From positions 1 through 39,375 of the forward strand of contig CALBVZ010000176.1 of the NCBI GenBank assembly GCA_937969445.1: a DNA stretch of 39,375 nt, given 5' to 3'. A program made the translations under genes and the position numbers. This document shows, piece after piece, positions 15,823 through 24,404 of the stretch; position 1 is the stretch's first letter; each line of letters begins with the position of its first letter. The DNA is from an uncultured Octadecabacter sp. GTDB taxonomy: Bacteria; Pseudomonadota; Alphaproteobacteria; Rhodobacterales; Rhodobacteraceae. Under the pieces are notes generated by a model. That model was given only the letters and a program-made list of their open reading frames with translations, searched no databases and was not told where the DNA came from.

Positions 15823-17369
15823 TGTTGATTTGGTTCCTTCCCCTCTTCCTCGTGATCCTGATGATCGGCACACCGGTCGTCTTCGCGCTCCTGTTTGCCC
15901 CGGGTTTCATGACTTGGGTAACCGGCAACGAAAAGGATCTCGCGATCCTTTATCGCAATGTTTACACTGGGATCGACAGCTTTCCGCTTATGGCGCTGCC
16001 GTTCTTCATGCTCGCTGGCGAAGTGATGAACCGTGGTGGTATTACCACCCGCCTTGTTGAGTTTTCACAGGCATTCATGGGCCACCTGCGTGGTGGTCTG
16101 GCGCAGGTGAACATCCTCAGTTCGATCTTGTTTGCCGGCCTGTCTGGGTCCGCTGTGGCAGATACATCCGCCCTTGGATCTACCCTTATTCCTGCAATGG
16201 AAAAGAACGGCTACACCCGCAAATTCGCCGCCGCGATCACAGCAGCAAGTTCGGTCATCGGTCCTATCATCCCACCTAGCGGCATTATGATCATCTACGC
16301 TTACGTCATGGGCGAAAGCGTGGCGGCGTTGTTCCTTGCAGGTATCGTTCCGGGTGTTTTGGTCGGTGTTGGGTTGATGGTAATGGTGCGCCTTATGGCG
16401 GATCGGTATGATCTTCCAAAGGCCGAGCGCATCGTCACGAAAAACCAGACCATCGCCCCGATCGAATTCTGGCTGTCGTTTATCCTCGCACGGATCAACC
16501 TCATGGGGCTTCTTTGGGCGGTGTACCGCGGCGTGCAATCGTTCAGTGGTTACACCCGACCAGAAGGTTTCATGCTTTGGGGAACCCTGCTGATTTTGTT
16601 GATATTGGCACATTTCCTGCTGGTCGCACTGCGTGGCCAGGTCAGCGCTGACTTCCGCACGGTCTGCAAAAAAGGCGTCGTTCCGCTGCAAACACCAATC
16701 ATCATTCTTGGTGGTATTCTGATCGGCGTCATGACCCCGACAGAAGCATCGACAATCGCGGTGGCCTACGCCCTGCTGGTGTCCGTGTTCGTGCTCAAGT
16801 CCCTGACATGGGCGGACTTCTTTGATGTGTTGCAACGCTCGGCGCTTGCGTCAGCATCAGTGCTGTTGCTTGTTGGCGCAGCCGTTGCGTTCAAGACCAT
16901 TGTCGCGACATCCGGTGCAGCCACAACATTGGCGGACCTGATCCTTGGGTTGTCCGAAAACCCACTGATCCTGTTGTTCCTGATCAACATTTTATTGTTC
17001 ATCGTCGGCATGTTTTTGGACGCAGGCCCCGCGATCATCATTCTTGGCCCAATCCTTGGTCCAATCTTTGTTGATATCGGCGTTCATCCTGTCCACTTCG
17101 CCATCATCATGAGTGTTAACCTCACGGTCGGCCTCGCAACGCCGCCAATGGGACTTGTGCTCTTTGTGGCTTCAACGGTCTCTCGCGAAAAGGTGGAAAC
17201 CATCGCGAAGGCTATCCTGCCATTCCTTGCCGTGGAAGTCGCGGTGATCTTCTTGATCACCTTCTTCCCACAAATCTCAATGACGGTTCCTTATCTCGCG
17301 GACTTCCTCGGATGTGCGCCTGACAGTGGTTACATGGCTTGCATTAGCCCTGGACCACCCGCAAACTAA
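15822..17369 (+). CDS. TRAP transporter large permease (DctM-like) with an internal insertion
   Basis: 515 residues versus about 430 in typical DctM. Family motifs: ALPFFMLAGEVMNRGGI, FAGLSGSAVADTSALGSTLIPAM, GPIIPPSGIMIIYA, and GVMTPTEASTIAVAYAL. Between about residues 205 and 275 there is an extra stretch with two predicted helices (about 217-235 and 250-270) not found in short DctM proteins. Stop and start are fused with the small permease (TGATG). It forms the Na+-driven substrate channel of the importer. Confidence 0.92.
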   Translation: MLIWFLPLFLVILMIGTPVVFALLFAPGFMTWVTGNEKDLAILYRNVYTGIDSFPLMALPFFMLAGEVMNRGGITTRLVEFSQAFMGHLRGGLAQVNILSSILFAGLSGSAVADTSALGSTLIPAMEKNGYTRKFAAAITAASSVIGPIIPPSGIMIIYAYVMGESVAALFLAGIVPGVLVGVGLMVMVRLMADRYDLPKAERIVTKNQTIAPIEFWLSFILARINLMGLLWAVYRGVQSFSGYTRPEGFMLWGTLLILLILAHFLLVALRGQVSADFRTVCKKGVVPLQTPIIILGGILIGVMTPTEASTIAVAYALLVSVFVLKSLTWADFFDVLQRSALASASVLLLVGAAVAFKTIVATSGAATTLADLILGLSENPLILLFLINILLFIVGMFLDAGPAIIILGPILGPIFVDIGVHPVHFAIIMSVNLTVGLATPPMGLVLFVASTVSREKVETIAKAILPFLAVEVAVIFLITFFPQISMTVPYLADFLGCAPDSGYMACISPGPPAN

Positions 17370-17407
17370 CCTTAATCTAACTTCATAAATCTGGGAGGAT
17401 TATCAAT

Positions 17408-18469
17408 ATGATGAAGTATCTCGCAACGGCTGGCATGATCGCAGCCTACACAATGGCCGCAGTACCAGTTTACGCTGATGGCCACGCTGTTACGCTGCGC
17501 GCCACAGCCAACTCCAACGAAAATGACGAAGACTATGACGGTCTGATCGTGTTCAAGAACTACGTTGAAGCTGCCTCTAACGGCGCGATCAATGTGGAAA
17601 TCTTCATGGGCACACAAATCTGTGCGACTGGCGCGGAATGTCTTGAAGGCGTTTCTGAAGGTTCTATCGACATCTACGTGTCCACATCTGGCGGCGCTGC
17701 CGGCATCTTCCCTTACGTGCAAGTCCTTGATCTGCCGTACCTGATGTCTGATGACCGCGTTGCTGAAGCCGTTCTTCAGGGCGATTTCGTACGCACCATG
17801 CGTGACATGGCGCTGGAAACATCTGACGATACAATCCGTCTGATGACGGTCGGTAACACAGGTGGCTGGCGCAACTTTGCGAACACTGTTCGCCCTGTGA
17901 TGACACCTGCAGACATGGAAGGCCTGAAGATCCGGACTGTTGTGGCTGACCTGCCGCAGGAACTCGTACGTGCGTTGGGTGCCTCCCCGACGCCAATCCC
18001 ATGGCCTGAGCTGTTCACATCGTTCCAGACGGGCGTTGTTGAAGGGTCCAAGAACGGCATCACCGACATCATGGGCATGAAATTCCCTGATGCGGGCCTG
18101 CAGTACGTCACACTCGACGGCCACGCCTACATGGGTGCGCTCTGGTGGATGAACAACGAACGTTTCACTGGAATGGACGAAGCACAGCGTCGCGTTATCG
18201 TGGACGGCTTCTACGCGCTGCAACAGGCGACCTTCGCGTCACCTAAGCGTAACTCCATCCAAGCCTACGCAGACTTCGTTGCCGGTGGCGGTAACCTTTA
18301 CGTTCCGACACCTGAAGAGAAAGCAATGTTCGCTGAAGCGGCTGAGCCAGTTCAAGCTTGGTTCCGCGGCAACGTCGATGGTGCAGACCAAATCCTCGAC
18401 GCATTGATCGCGGCGGTGGATGAAGTCGAAGCAGATCTGGCAGCAAGCTACGACGCTGACCTGAACTAA
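17408..18469 (+). CDS. TRAP transporter solute-binding protein (DctP-like)
   Basis: 353 residues with a Sec signal peptide (about 1-23, cleaving after VYA). DctP-family motifs include EGSIDIYVSTSGG, VLDLPYLM, NTGGWRNFANTVRPVMTPADMEGLKIRT with the conserved anion-binding Arg, and WPELFTSFQTGVVEGSKN. Cys72 and Cys78 (ICATGAEC) could form a disulfide. The Arg fits an anionic ligand, carboxylate in classical members; a sulfonate is plausible here from context. A GGGAGG ribosome-binding site precedes the tandem ATGs, and a terminator follows. It is the periplasmic receptor of the island. Confidence 0.93.
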   Translation: MMKYLATAGMIAAYTMAAVPVYADGHAVTLRATANSNENDEDYDGLIVFKNYVEAASNGAINVEIFMGTQICATGAECLEGVSEGSIDIYVSTSGGAAGIFPYVQVLDLPYLMSDDRVAEAVLQGDFVRTMRDMALETSDDTIRLMTVGNTGGWRNFANTVRPVMTPADMEGLKIRTVVADLPQELVRALGASPTPIPWPELFTSFQTGVVEGSKNGITDIMGMKFPDAGLQYVTLDGHAYMGALWWMNNERFTGMDEAQRRVIVDGFYALQQATFASPKRNSIQAYADFVAGGGNLYVPTPEEKAMFAEAAEPVQAWFRGNVDGADQILDALIAAVDEVEADLAASYDADLN

Positions 18470-18492
18470 GCCTGCACACGCTTATTACGAAG

Positions 18493-18521
18493 AAAGGCCG
18501 CTCCATCAGGGGCGGCCTTTT
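18493..18521 (+). terminator. Rho-independent terminator of the TRAP operon
   Basis: AAAGGCCGC (18493-18501) pairs with GCGGCCTTT (18512-18520) around a 10-base loop, ending in TTTT. It starts 24 bases after the dctP-like stop, closing the plus-strand island that begins at 12476. Confidence 0.88.
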
Positions 18522-18635
18522 GGTTAGATAAGACGCGCTCGCAGCGAATGGAGGTTCGAGCGCAGACTCCTAGATTTCTGCGTTGTGGCGAACGTCTGCT
18601 TGCGCATTCAGGGTCTTATCACCCGCTTTAAACAC

Positions 18636-19538
18636 TCATGTTGCCTTGGTGCCAAAGTGCTGAACCGCAAAGTCCAGAAAGCTCCTTAGTTTTGGTGTGA
18701 TCGCTTTGGTCGGCGAATAGAGGAGGTGTGTAGGCAATGCGGCTGGTTTGTAGTGCTCAAGCACCCGGACAAGGTGTCCAGCCGCCAAGTCCTGTCGCAA
18801 AAGCCCTTCGGCTTGAAGCACGATCCCAGCCCCGCCAAGAGCGGCCTGTCGTAGCGTCTGGCCGTCATTGGCGGCCAGTGGGCCGTTGACCGGAACTGTG
18901 AATTCTTCTGCTAGGTCGCCGGGCCCTGTAAACGTCCAGACCTCCCGCATTGTGCCGGGCCGAAAGCCAAGGCAAGCGTGGGTTGCAAGCTCAGCTGGAT
19001 GTTCGGGCATTCCGTTCTGTTCGATGTAGGCGGGCGATGCACAAATGACCAATTGGTAGGGTGCAATCGCACGGGCAATCAGGCCGCTATCAGGCAGATC
19101 CCCTGTGCGAATGACTAAATCGTACCCTTCTTCCAGCAAATCCATGACGCGGTTGTTGAGCGTCAATTCCACCCGCACTTCGGGATTGCTTGCAAGGTAT
19201 TGCGGCAAGATAGGCGCTATATATGTCGATCCGAAATTTGTCGGAGCGCCGATCTTCAGCACGCCACGCGGTTCTGAACGTAGCTTGGCCACACTTTCAT
19301 CGGCGGCTAATAGATCAGTCAGGATTGCCTTGGACCGTTCATAGTAGATCTGGCCTGCCTCGGTCAAAGAGTGACGCCGCGTTGTCCGGTAGAGAAGCTG
19401 AGCACCCAGATCCTCCTCCAATGTGCTGACATGACGCCCAATCATTGGAGCACTCATTCCAAAGGTGTCCGCGACCGCAGCAAACGATCCTGTTTCAACG
19501 ACTTTGATGAAAATCTTCATGGATTTTAGTCGATCCAT
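18636..19538 (-). CDS. LysR-family transcriptional regulator
   Basis: 300 residues. N-terminal winged HTH (about 1-60: MKIFIKVVETGSFAAVADTFGMSAPMIGRHVSTLEEDLGAQLLYRTTRRHSLTEAG in pieces) and a two-lobed effector domain (about 90-295). It resembles the CrgA/AaeR-like LysR branch by the YRTTRRHSLTEAG segment. It is divergent from an NADP-binding protein gene and an SDR gene, the classic layout for a LysR protein controlling its neighbours. The ligand is unknown. Confidence 0.93.
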   Translation of the reverse strand: MDRLKSMKIFIKVVETGSFAAVADTFGMSAPMIGRHVSTLEEDLGAQLLYRTTRRHSLTEAGQIYYERSKAILTDLLAADESVAKLRSEPRGVLKIGAPTNFGSTYIAPILPQYLASNPEVRVELTLNNRVMDLLEEGYDLVIRTGDLPDSGLIARAIAPYQLVICASPAYIEQNGMPEHPAELATHACLGFRPGTMREVWTFTGPGDLAEEFTVPVNGPLAANDGQTLRQAALGGAGIVLQAEGLLRQDLAAGHLVRVLEHYKPAALPTHLLYSPTKAITPKLRSFLDFAVQHFGTKAT

Positions 19539-19571
19539 TCGAAACTCCTGATACCGAGTGTGTTCAAATTA

Positions 19572-19590
19572 TTGATATTTATCCATTCAA
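19572..19590. promoter_or_regulatory. Candidate LysR binding site between divergent genes
   Basis: TTGA (19572-19575) and TCAA (19587-19590) flank 11 AT-rich bases in the divergent spacer. Another TCAA lies just upstream at 19564-19567. Dyads of this size are typical of LysR operators, but the arms are short and the region is AT-rich, so chance is possible. Confidence 0.3.
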
Positions 19591-19636
19591 AATGCCCAAT
19601 CATAAGGGGAAGCACAATCATAATTGGAGAAAAGTA

Positions 19637-20272
19637 ATGAACGTCGCAATAAGTGGCCCCGGCAACATGGGGCTCGGCATCGCCAAGCTGCTCACTGAGA
19701 AAGGCAATCAAGTTTCATTGGTCCATCGGGAGTTGGACATCGCGGCGAAAGCAGCGATCGAAGTCGGTGCCGGTGCACAAGCCAAAAACATCGAGGAGGC
19801 CGTGTCAGAAGCCGATATCGTCGTGCTTGCGACACCGTTTGACGCAGCAATACCCGTTTTAAAAACTGCCGGTGATCTTACAGGCAAGATTGTTATTGAT
19901 ATCACGAACCCGATCACACCTGACTATATGGCCCTGACAATTGGCCACACCACATCCGCAGCTGAAGAAATCGCAAAGGCTGTTCCTGAAGCTCGAATTG
20001 TAAAGGCGTTCAACACCGTTTTCTGGCAAGCGTTGCCATATGCCGTTCGGAAGAACAGTGCCGCAGTTCAAATCTTACTTGCAAGTGATGATGCGGAAGC
20101 AAAAGCGGCTGTGTCATCACTGGTCGCGAATCTTGATTTTGATCCCATCGACGCCGGCCCTTTGCAAAATGCGCGCTATATTGAACCCGTCGGAGAGCTC
20201 AACATTCACCTTGGGTACGCATTGGGTTGGGGAACTGCGATTTCTCCGGCTTGGGTCCGTTTGGACAGCTAA
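19637..20272 (+). CDS. F420-dependent NADP reductase-like (NADPH-binding) oxidoreductase
   Basis: 211 residues. The Rossmann motif AISGPGNMGLGIAKLL (4-19) is followed by VVLATPF, VIDITNP and IVKAFNTVFW, the pattern of the NADP-binding F420 oxidoreductase-like family. In organisms without F420 such proteins are taken as NADPH-dependent reductases of unknown substrate. Start at 19637 follows GGAG; the upstream in-frame ATG at 19592 lacks a site. An SDR gene follows 11 bases downstream. Confidence 0.87.
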   Translation: MNVAISGPGNMGLGIAKLLTEKGNQVSLVHRELDIAAKAAIEVGAGAQAKNIEEAVSEADIVVLATPFDAAIPVLKTAGDLTGKIVIDITNPITPDYMALTIGHTTSAAEEIAKAVPEARIVKAFNTVFWQALPYAVRKNSAAVQILLASDDAEAKAAVSSLVANLDFDPIDAGPLQNARYIEPVGELNIHLGYALGWGTAISPAWVRLDS

Positions 20273-20283
20273 GGAGAAGACGG

Positions 20284-20973
20284 ATGAAATTGGTTGGAAC
20301 CGACGCCCTTGTGACTGGGGCAAATCGTGGACTTGGAAAATCGCTTGTGCATGCATTGGCGGACGCTGGTGTAGCACGCATATTTGCCAGTGCCCGTCGT
20401 CGGTTCCACCTCCCCGACTTTAGTGCGCAAACCGAAATTGTGCCCTTGACGCTTGACGTCACTCAGACAACCCAGATCAACGATGCCGCGCGCGATGCAA
20501 AAAACACGCGACTGTTGATCAATAACGCGGGTGTGCTGCCACGTGGTGGCGCAATGTCCATTACCGAAAACGATTTGAGGGCTGCAATCGATGTGAACCT
20601 TCTTGGCACGTGGCGAATGGCGAAAACCTTCGCGCCGATCATCGCAGCGAACGGAGGCGGTACGATCGTTAACATCCTGAGCCTGATCAGTTTACAGAAC
20701 GCACCTTTCTTTGCGGCATATAGTGCGGCCAAACATGCGGCATGGGCCATGACGCAATCTCTTCAAAGCGACTTGGCCGGAAGTGGCGTGAATGTCGTTG
20801 CATGCTTTCCCGGTGGTATCGATACCGACATGTTGGACGGTATAAACGCGACAAAAGCTGCGCCGGATGATGTGGCTCTTGCGATTGTCAAAGGGATCAA
20901 ATCCGGGAAGTCCGAAATATTCCCCGATCCGGTTTCATCACATCTTGGACCAAGTTTACTGGGCATGAGGTGA
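20284..20973 (+). CDS. Short-chain dehydrogenase/reductase
   Basis: 229 residues, classical SDR. Cofactor motif TGANRGLG (11-18), NNAG (80-83), catalytic Ser about 133 and Tyr146-x3-Lys150 (YSAAK). The proline-glycine segment CFPGGIDTDM follows. AAGGAG precedes the ATG. Co-transcribed with the NADP-binding gene under the divergent LysR regulator. Substrate unknown. The 183 bases after the stop (20974-21156) show no gene. Confidence 0.92.
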   Translation: MKLVGTDALVTGANRGLGKSLVHALADAGVARIFASARRRFHLPDFSAQTEIVPLTLDVTQTTQINDAARDAKNTRLLINNAGVLPRGGAMSITENDLRAAIDVNLLGTWRMAKTFAPIIAANGGGTIVNILSLISLQNAPFFAAYSAAKHAAWAMTQSLQSDLAGSGVNVVACFPGGIDTDMLDGINATKAAPDDVALAIVKGIKSGKSEIFPDPVSSHLGPSLLGMR

Positions 20974-21156
20974 AGTCTCGCAACAGCGCAGTCCAGACCT
21001 AAAGCCAGAAAGGAGCTTAGACGGAAGGACTCGCAGCCACCCAATCAGTTTCATAGAGCGGCCCTTAAAATTCGAAGGTGAAGGTCCGTTCTGTCCGCAC
21101 AACTGACTTCAACGCTCTATTCGGACACATCCAAGACCAGCGAACGTCGACGACGT

Positions 21157-22101
21157 CTATTCCCATTCCATCTCAGAATAGACCGCACCAGCGTTCTTTG
21201 TTGCCAACTCCTCAAACGTATCGAGGTCTGCATACGGAGACTGATCAACGTAGTAAGCCTCAGCCAGATCACCGCCTTCGTCGATGTGCTCGCCAATCTT
21301 TTCGCGCAGGTAGCTGACGTAGCCATGCGTCCCTGCCCGCACCACGTCCATATTTGTCGGATGACCATGGCCCGGGATCACGTAAAGCGCGCCGAGCGGT
21401 TCAACGGCAGTTTCCCATGTCTCCAACCAGCAGCGCGTGCACGTGTCCCCGAAAATCGGAGGCATGCGCTCGTGAAATGCCACGTCGCCCGCGATCAGCA
21501 TCTTTTGTTCGGGCAGCCAAACCGAAACATCACCGGGGCTATGCGCTGGCCCAAGGTAGAGAACCTCAATTCGCATATCGCCCATTTCAATGATGTATTC
21601 GTCTTCAAACGTAATGGTTGGCCCGTGTGGAACTGTGCCGTCAGAATTTTCACGGGCATAGCGGATCATACCTTCCATGCTTTGCGCTGACTTGTCCTCA
21701 AATGCGGCGGCGGCATCGACGTGGGCAAGGATATCAACCCCCTGCTCAACCCAGTAGTTATTGCCCAGCATCGCGTGGCCCTGCCCGTTTTCGTTGATGA
21801 CCAGTTTCACGGGCTGGTCCGTCACAGCTTTGATCTCTTCGTGCATTGCAGCGGATAACGCATAGTTAGCCCCCGCATTAACCACGATCACACCGTCGCC
21901 CGTCACAATGAAAGACAGGTTGTTGTTGTGCCCTGCGTTCTCGTAAGTCGGCGGTGCGGTCGCGCCGATCGCGGACCACACGTTCTTGATGACCTGAACC
22001 GGCGCTTCATAAAGAACGGACTGTGGATATTGATCTTCAATGTCTTCATTCGCCAAAAGCGGCGTTGCTGCCATCATGCATAAAATACTGGTGCGGATCA
22101 T
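21157..22101 (-). CDS. Secreted metallo-beta-lactamase-fold protein with degenerate metal motif
   Basis: 314 residues with a short signal peptide (about 1-17). MBL-fold landmarks: NNNLSFIVTGDGVIVVNAGANY, GPAHSPGDVSVWLPEQKMLIAGDVAFHERMP in pieces (His187, Asp206) and VIPGHGHP (His245). The canonical HxHxDH motif is replaced by E104-N-G-Q-G-H109, so only the last His remains and most of the first metal site is missing. It may bind a single metal, use other ligands, or be non-catalytic. Start at 22101 follows AAGGAC. It is downstream of the YjdF-like gene on the same strand, 99 bases away. Confidence 0.85.
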   Translation of the reverse strand: MIRTSILCMMAATPLLANEDIEDQYPQSVLYEAPVQVIKNVWSAIGATAPPTYENAGHNNNLSFIVTGDGVIVVNAGANYALSAAMHEEIKAVTDQPVKLVINENGQGHAMLGNNYWVEQGVDILAHVDAAAAFEDKSAQSMEGMIRYARENSDGTVPHGPTITFEDEYIIEMGDMRIEVLYLGPAHSPGDVSVWLPEQKMLIAGDVAFHERMPPIFGDTCTRCWLETWETAVEPLGALYVIPGHGHPTNMDVVRAGTHGYVSYLREKIGEHIDEGGDLAEAYYVDQSPYADLDTFEELATKNAGAVYSEMEWE

Positions 22102-22200
22102 TGGGCGCGTCCTTCTGGCGATTACATTCAAAAACATGCATACGACATTTTGCAAGGATGTCACCAGTGCAGGTCGCCGCACCTGCAAATCTAACTTACG

Positions 22201-22830
22201 CTACTTTCCATACCAACGTTTATTGGCGTCTATGAACTGTTCCAGAACCTTCCCAAGCCCGCCGAACTGTCGACCTTTCAAATAAAGATACCCTGAAAAT
22301 GCGCCGATCGCAGCGCCAGCGGCGTCGATAATCAGATCCTTCATCGTGTCCACAAGACCAGATTTCTGCATATTCATCCCAAACAGCTGGTCCATGGCAA
22401 ACTCGAAAACCTCCCACATGGTGCCAATCGAAAGGCCAAGGCAAAACGCCAACGTTGCCAGGGCCCAAGGCGGTGCGGCGTAGCGATCCCCCTCAAACAA
22501 CATGAAAATGAGCAAGAACCCAAACGCGCCAAAGCTAAGCGCGGACGTGAAGTGCAACACAACATCCCACCACCAGAACTTTTCGTAAAAATCGCCGACC
22601 TCGCCCAGAAACATGGTCGCGAATATGAACACAACTATCGAGGTGAGAACGGAGCGTGGCAGCCTAATCCCAAAGAACCCCGCAAACCGTTCTGGCAAAA
22701 ACGTAAGCCCCAAGGTCGCCGCGCCCACGAAAACCGCCTGCCACGTTTGGGTGGCAACACCTGATAATATCTCAAGCGTTAGAATTGTCTGGATGACGCG
22801 AATGACGATTGGGCCGGATATCTTTTGCAT
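22201..22830 (-). CDS. YjdF/DUF2238-like integral membrane protein
   Basis: 209 residues with five or six helices. Signatures are FWWWDVVLHFTSALSFGAFGF, GTMWEVFEFAMDQLFG and MQKSGLVDTMKDLIIDAAGAAIGA, with conserved Asp, His, Glu and Asp in or at the ends of helices as in DUF2238 proteins. Function is unknown. Start at 22830, preceded by GGAAGA; an in-frame extension to 22896 would overlap the divergent gene. Confidence 0.82.
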   Translation of the reverse strand: MQKISGPIVIRVIQTILTLEILSGVATQTWQAVFVGAATLGLTFLPERFAGFFGIRLPRSVLTSIVVFIFATMFLGEVGDFYEKFWWWDVVLHFTSALSFGAFGFLLIFMLFEGDRYAAPPWALATLAFCLGLSIGTMWEVFEFAMDQLFGMNMQKSGLVDTMKDLIIDAAGAAIGAFSGYLYLKGRQFGGLGKVLEQFIDANKRWYGK

Positions 22831-22870
22831 GGGTCTTCCGATTGCAACTTTGAATGCCAATATTGACAGT

Positions 22871-23578
22871 ATGCAGCAACACACGCCCCTTCGCATAGCC
22901 AGCTATAACATTCGCGCAGGCCTTGGCACGGACCTGCGCCGTGATCCGTTGCGTGTGCTGGATGCTGTGAATGCCCTTGATGCTGATGTGGTTGCTCTGC
23001 AAGAGGCGGACTTTCGTATGGGGGCACGCCCATCCGCCCTGCCGCGCGATCTAATCAAAACCCATACCGACCTGCGCCCGCTTCCTGTGGCCGACAACGA
23101 CACCAGCCTTGGTTGGCACGGTATCGCGCTGCTGGCACGTCCAAACATTACCGCTGAGCAAGTTCATCGGTACCCTCTGCCTGGGTTGGAACCCCGTGGG
23201 GCGATTGCGGTCGATCTCCTAAACCTTCGTGTTGTTGGCGTTCACCTTGGGCTGTTGCGACGTTCACGCCGCAGCCAGTTGGACCATATCCGCGAAGAGC
23301 TCGACGCCCTACCACCGCGCCCGACGATCATTCTGGGTGATTTCAACGAATGGTCACAGCGCGTCGGACTTGGCCGCCTTGCACGGCGCTACACAATCCT
23401 CACACCGGGGCGCACGTTCCCGTCCAGCCTGCCCATGGGTGCGCTTGATCGGATCGCCCACTGCGAACGCCTTGACGTGCGCATGCTAAATATCCCACGC
23501 AAATCTAAAGGCCGCCACGCATCCGACCACCTGCCGATACTGGCCGAGGTACAGGTAGCAGATGCTCCTCACTGCTAG
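22871..23578 (+). CDS. Endonuclease/exonuclease/phosphatase (EEP) family protein
   Basis: 235 residues. EEP catalytic landmarks in order: IASYNIRAG (Asn), VVALQEADF (Glu), VVGVHLGL, IILGDFNEW (Asp and Asn) and HASDHLPILAEV (Asp-His). Members cut nucleic acids or dephosphorylate lipids and sugars with Mg2+; the specific substrate cannot be told. No signal peptide is evident. Start at 22871 (MQQHTPLRIASYN) leaves a 40-base divergent spacer; the in-frame ATG at 22829 is possible. Its stop lies 2 bases from the convergent FkbM gene. Confidence 0.87.
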   Translation: MQQHTPLRIASYNIRAGLGTDLRRDPLRVLDAVNALDADVVALQEADFRMGARPSALPRDLIKTHTDLRPLPVADNDTSLGWHGIALLARPNITAEQVHRYPLPGLEPRGAIAVDLLNLRVVGVHLGLLRRSRRSQLDHIREELDALPPRPTIILGDFNEWSQRVGLGRLARRYTILTPGRTFPSSLPMGALDRIAHCERLDVRMLNIPRKSKGRHASDHLPILAEVQVADAPHC

Positions 23579-23580
23579 AA

Positions 23581-24264
23581 TTAGGTGAGTTTAATGTCGC
23601 TCGTGGCAAATACTCGGTTGGCATGAAGGCGCCCGATAAGGCGGTAACCGTGATGCCCAAATTGGCGCCTGATCCAGCGGGGACGGTCAAAGTCCTCTAA
23701 AATCAGGATTGGCTTCCACTTATCAATAATGCCGCGCGCGCCCATGAGCGCGTCACGTTCATGGCCTTCGACGTCAAGTTGCAGTACTGAAATTTTACGG
23801 TCAAACGGCACCGCGTCATCTAAACGAATTGAAGAAACTTCTTTGACACCATTGGCCATTTCATTAACAAAATGGCTATGACCGCCCATTGGCTTGCCAT
23901 TTTCATCATGGGTCCGAAACAAGATCGAGCCCGTTTTTGAGGACAGCGCAGAGTTCTGGATCTCGACGTTTTTCAACTTATTCAATCTGCAAGTTTTGGA
24001 CGCATTTCTGAAAGAATTTGGATTTGGTTCAAACGCCCAGATCTTTTTGCCTGGGGCCATACCTGCCGAAACTCCTGGCAGAAAATCTCCAAAAAATGTG
24101 CCGGCGTGAATGACATCACCGTCGCCTGCGTTCTTCGCCATGAAACGGATTGTCTTTGGTTCGTAAACATCGCCTGAAGTGATCAAATGCACAGCAGGCC
24201 TATGTTCCAAGTTTCTTGGAACTGAGTATTTACCGTAAATATTCTCTGCTAGCAGTGCGGCCAT
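23581..24264 (-). CDS. FkbM-family SAM-dependent methyltransferase
   Basis: 227 residues. SAM-binding GDVIHAGTFFGDFLPGVS (about 49-66), the acidic WAFEPNPNSF and the FkbM signature VLQLDVEGHERDALMGA with WKPILILEDF are visible. FkbM proteins O-methylate sugars or other small molecules, often in surface polysaccharide pathways; no glycan genes are nearby. The gene and the 140 bases upstream of it (24265-24404) are more AT-rich than the surroundings, suggesting acquisition. Confidence 0.88.
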   Translation of the reverse strand: MAALLAENIYGKYSVPRNLEHRPAVHLITSGDVYEPKTIRFMAKNAGDGDVIHAGTFFGDFLPGVSAGMAPGKKIWAFEPNPNSFRNASKTCRLNKLKNVEIQNSALSSKTGSILFRTHDENGKPMGGHSHFVNEMANGVKEVSSIRLDDAVPFDRKISVLQLDVEGHERDALMGARGIIDKWKPILILEDFDRPRWIRRQFGHHGYRLIGRLHANRVFATSDIKLT

Positions 24265-24404
24265 GAATCTACCTTTTTGATTGGATGATCACGACGGTAA
24301 CTTGAACTTGTGGCCGAAAAGAGTTCTGAGAGGACAAATAAAGTGTTAAAAATGGGGCAAATGCTGCGTGTTCTTAACGGGTGTGCCGACGGAATCGCAC
24401 ATCA

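Noticed and set aside
16065-18223. Long minus-strand open frames at 16065-16835 and 17372-18223
   Set aside because: Antisense shadows of the TRAP large permease and binding-protein genes; no family resemblance.
20974-21156. Possible gene remnant after the SDR
   Set aside because: No frame gives a recognisable protein and no start with a ribosome-binding site is present; left as non-coding.
24265-24404. Possible small RNA or promoter in the AT-rich gap before the FkbM gene
   Set aside because: No clear hairpin with T-run and no convincing promoter boxes; AT-richness alone is not enough.
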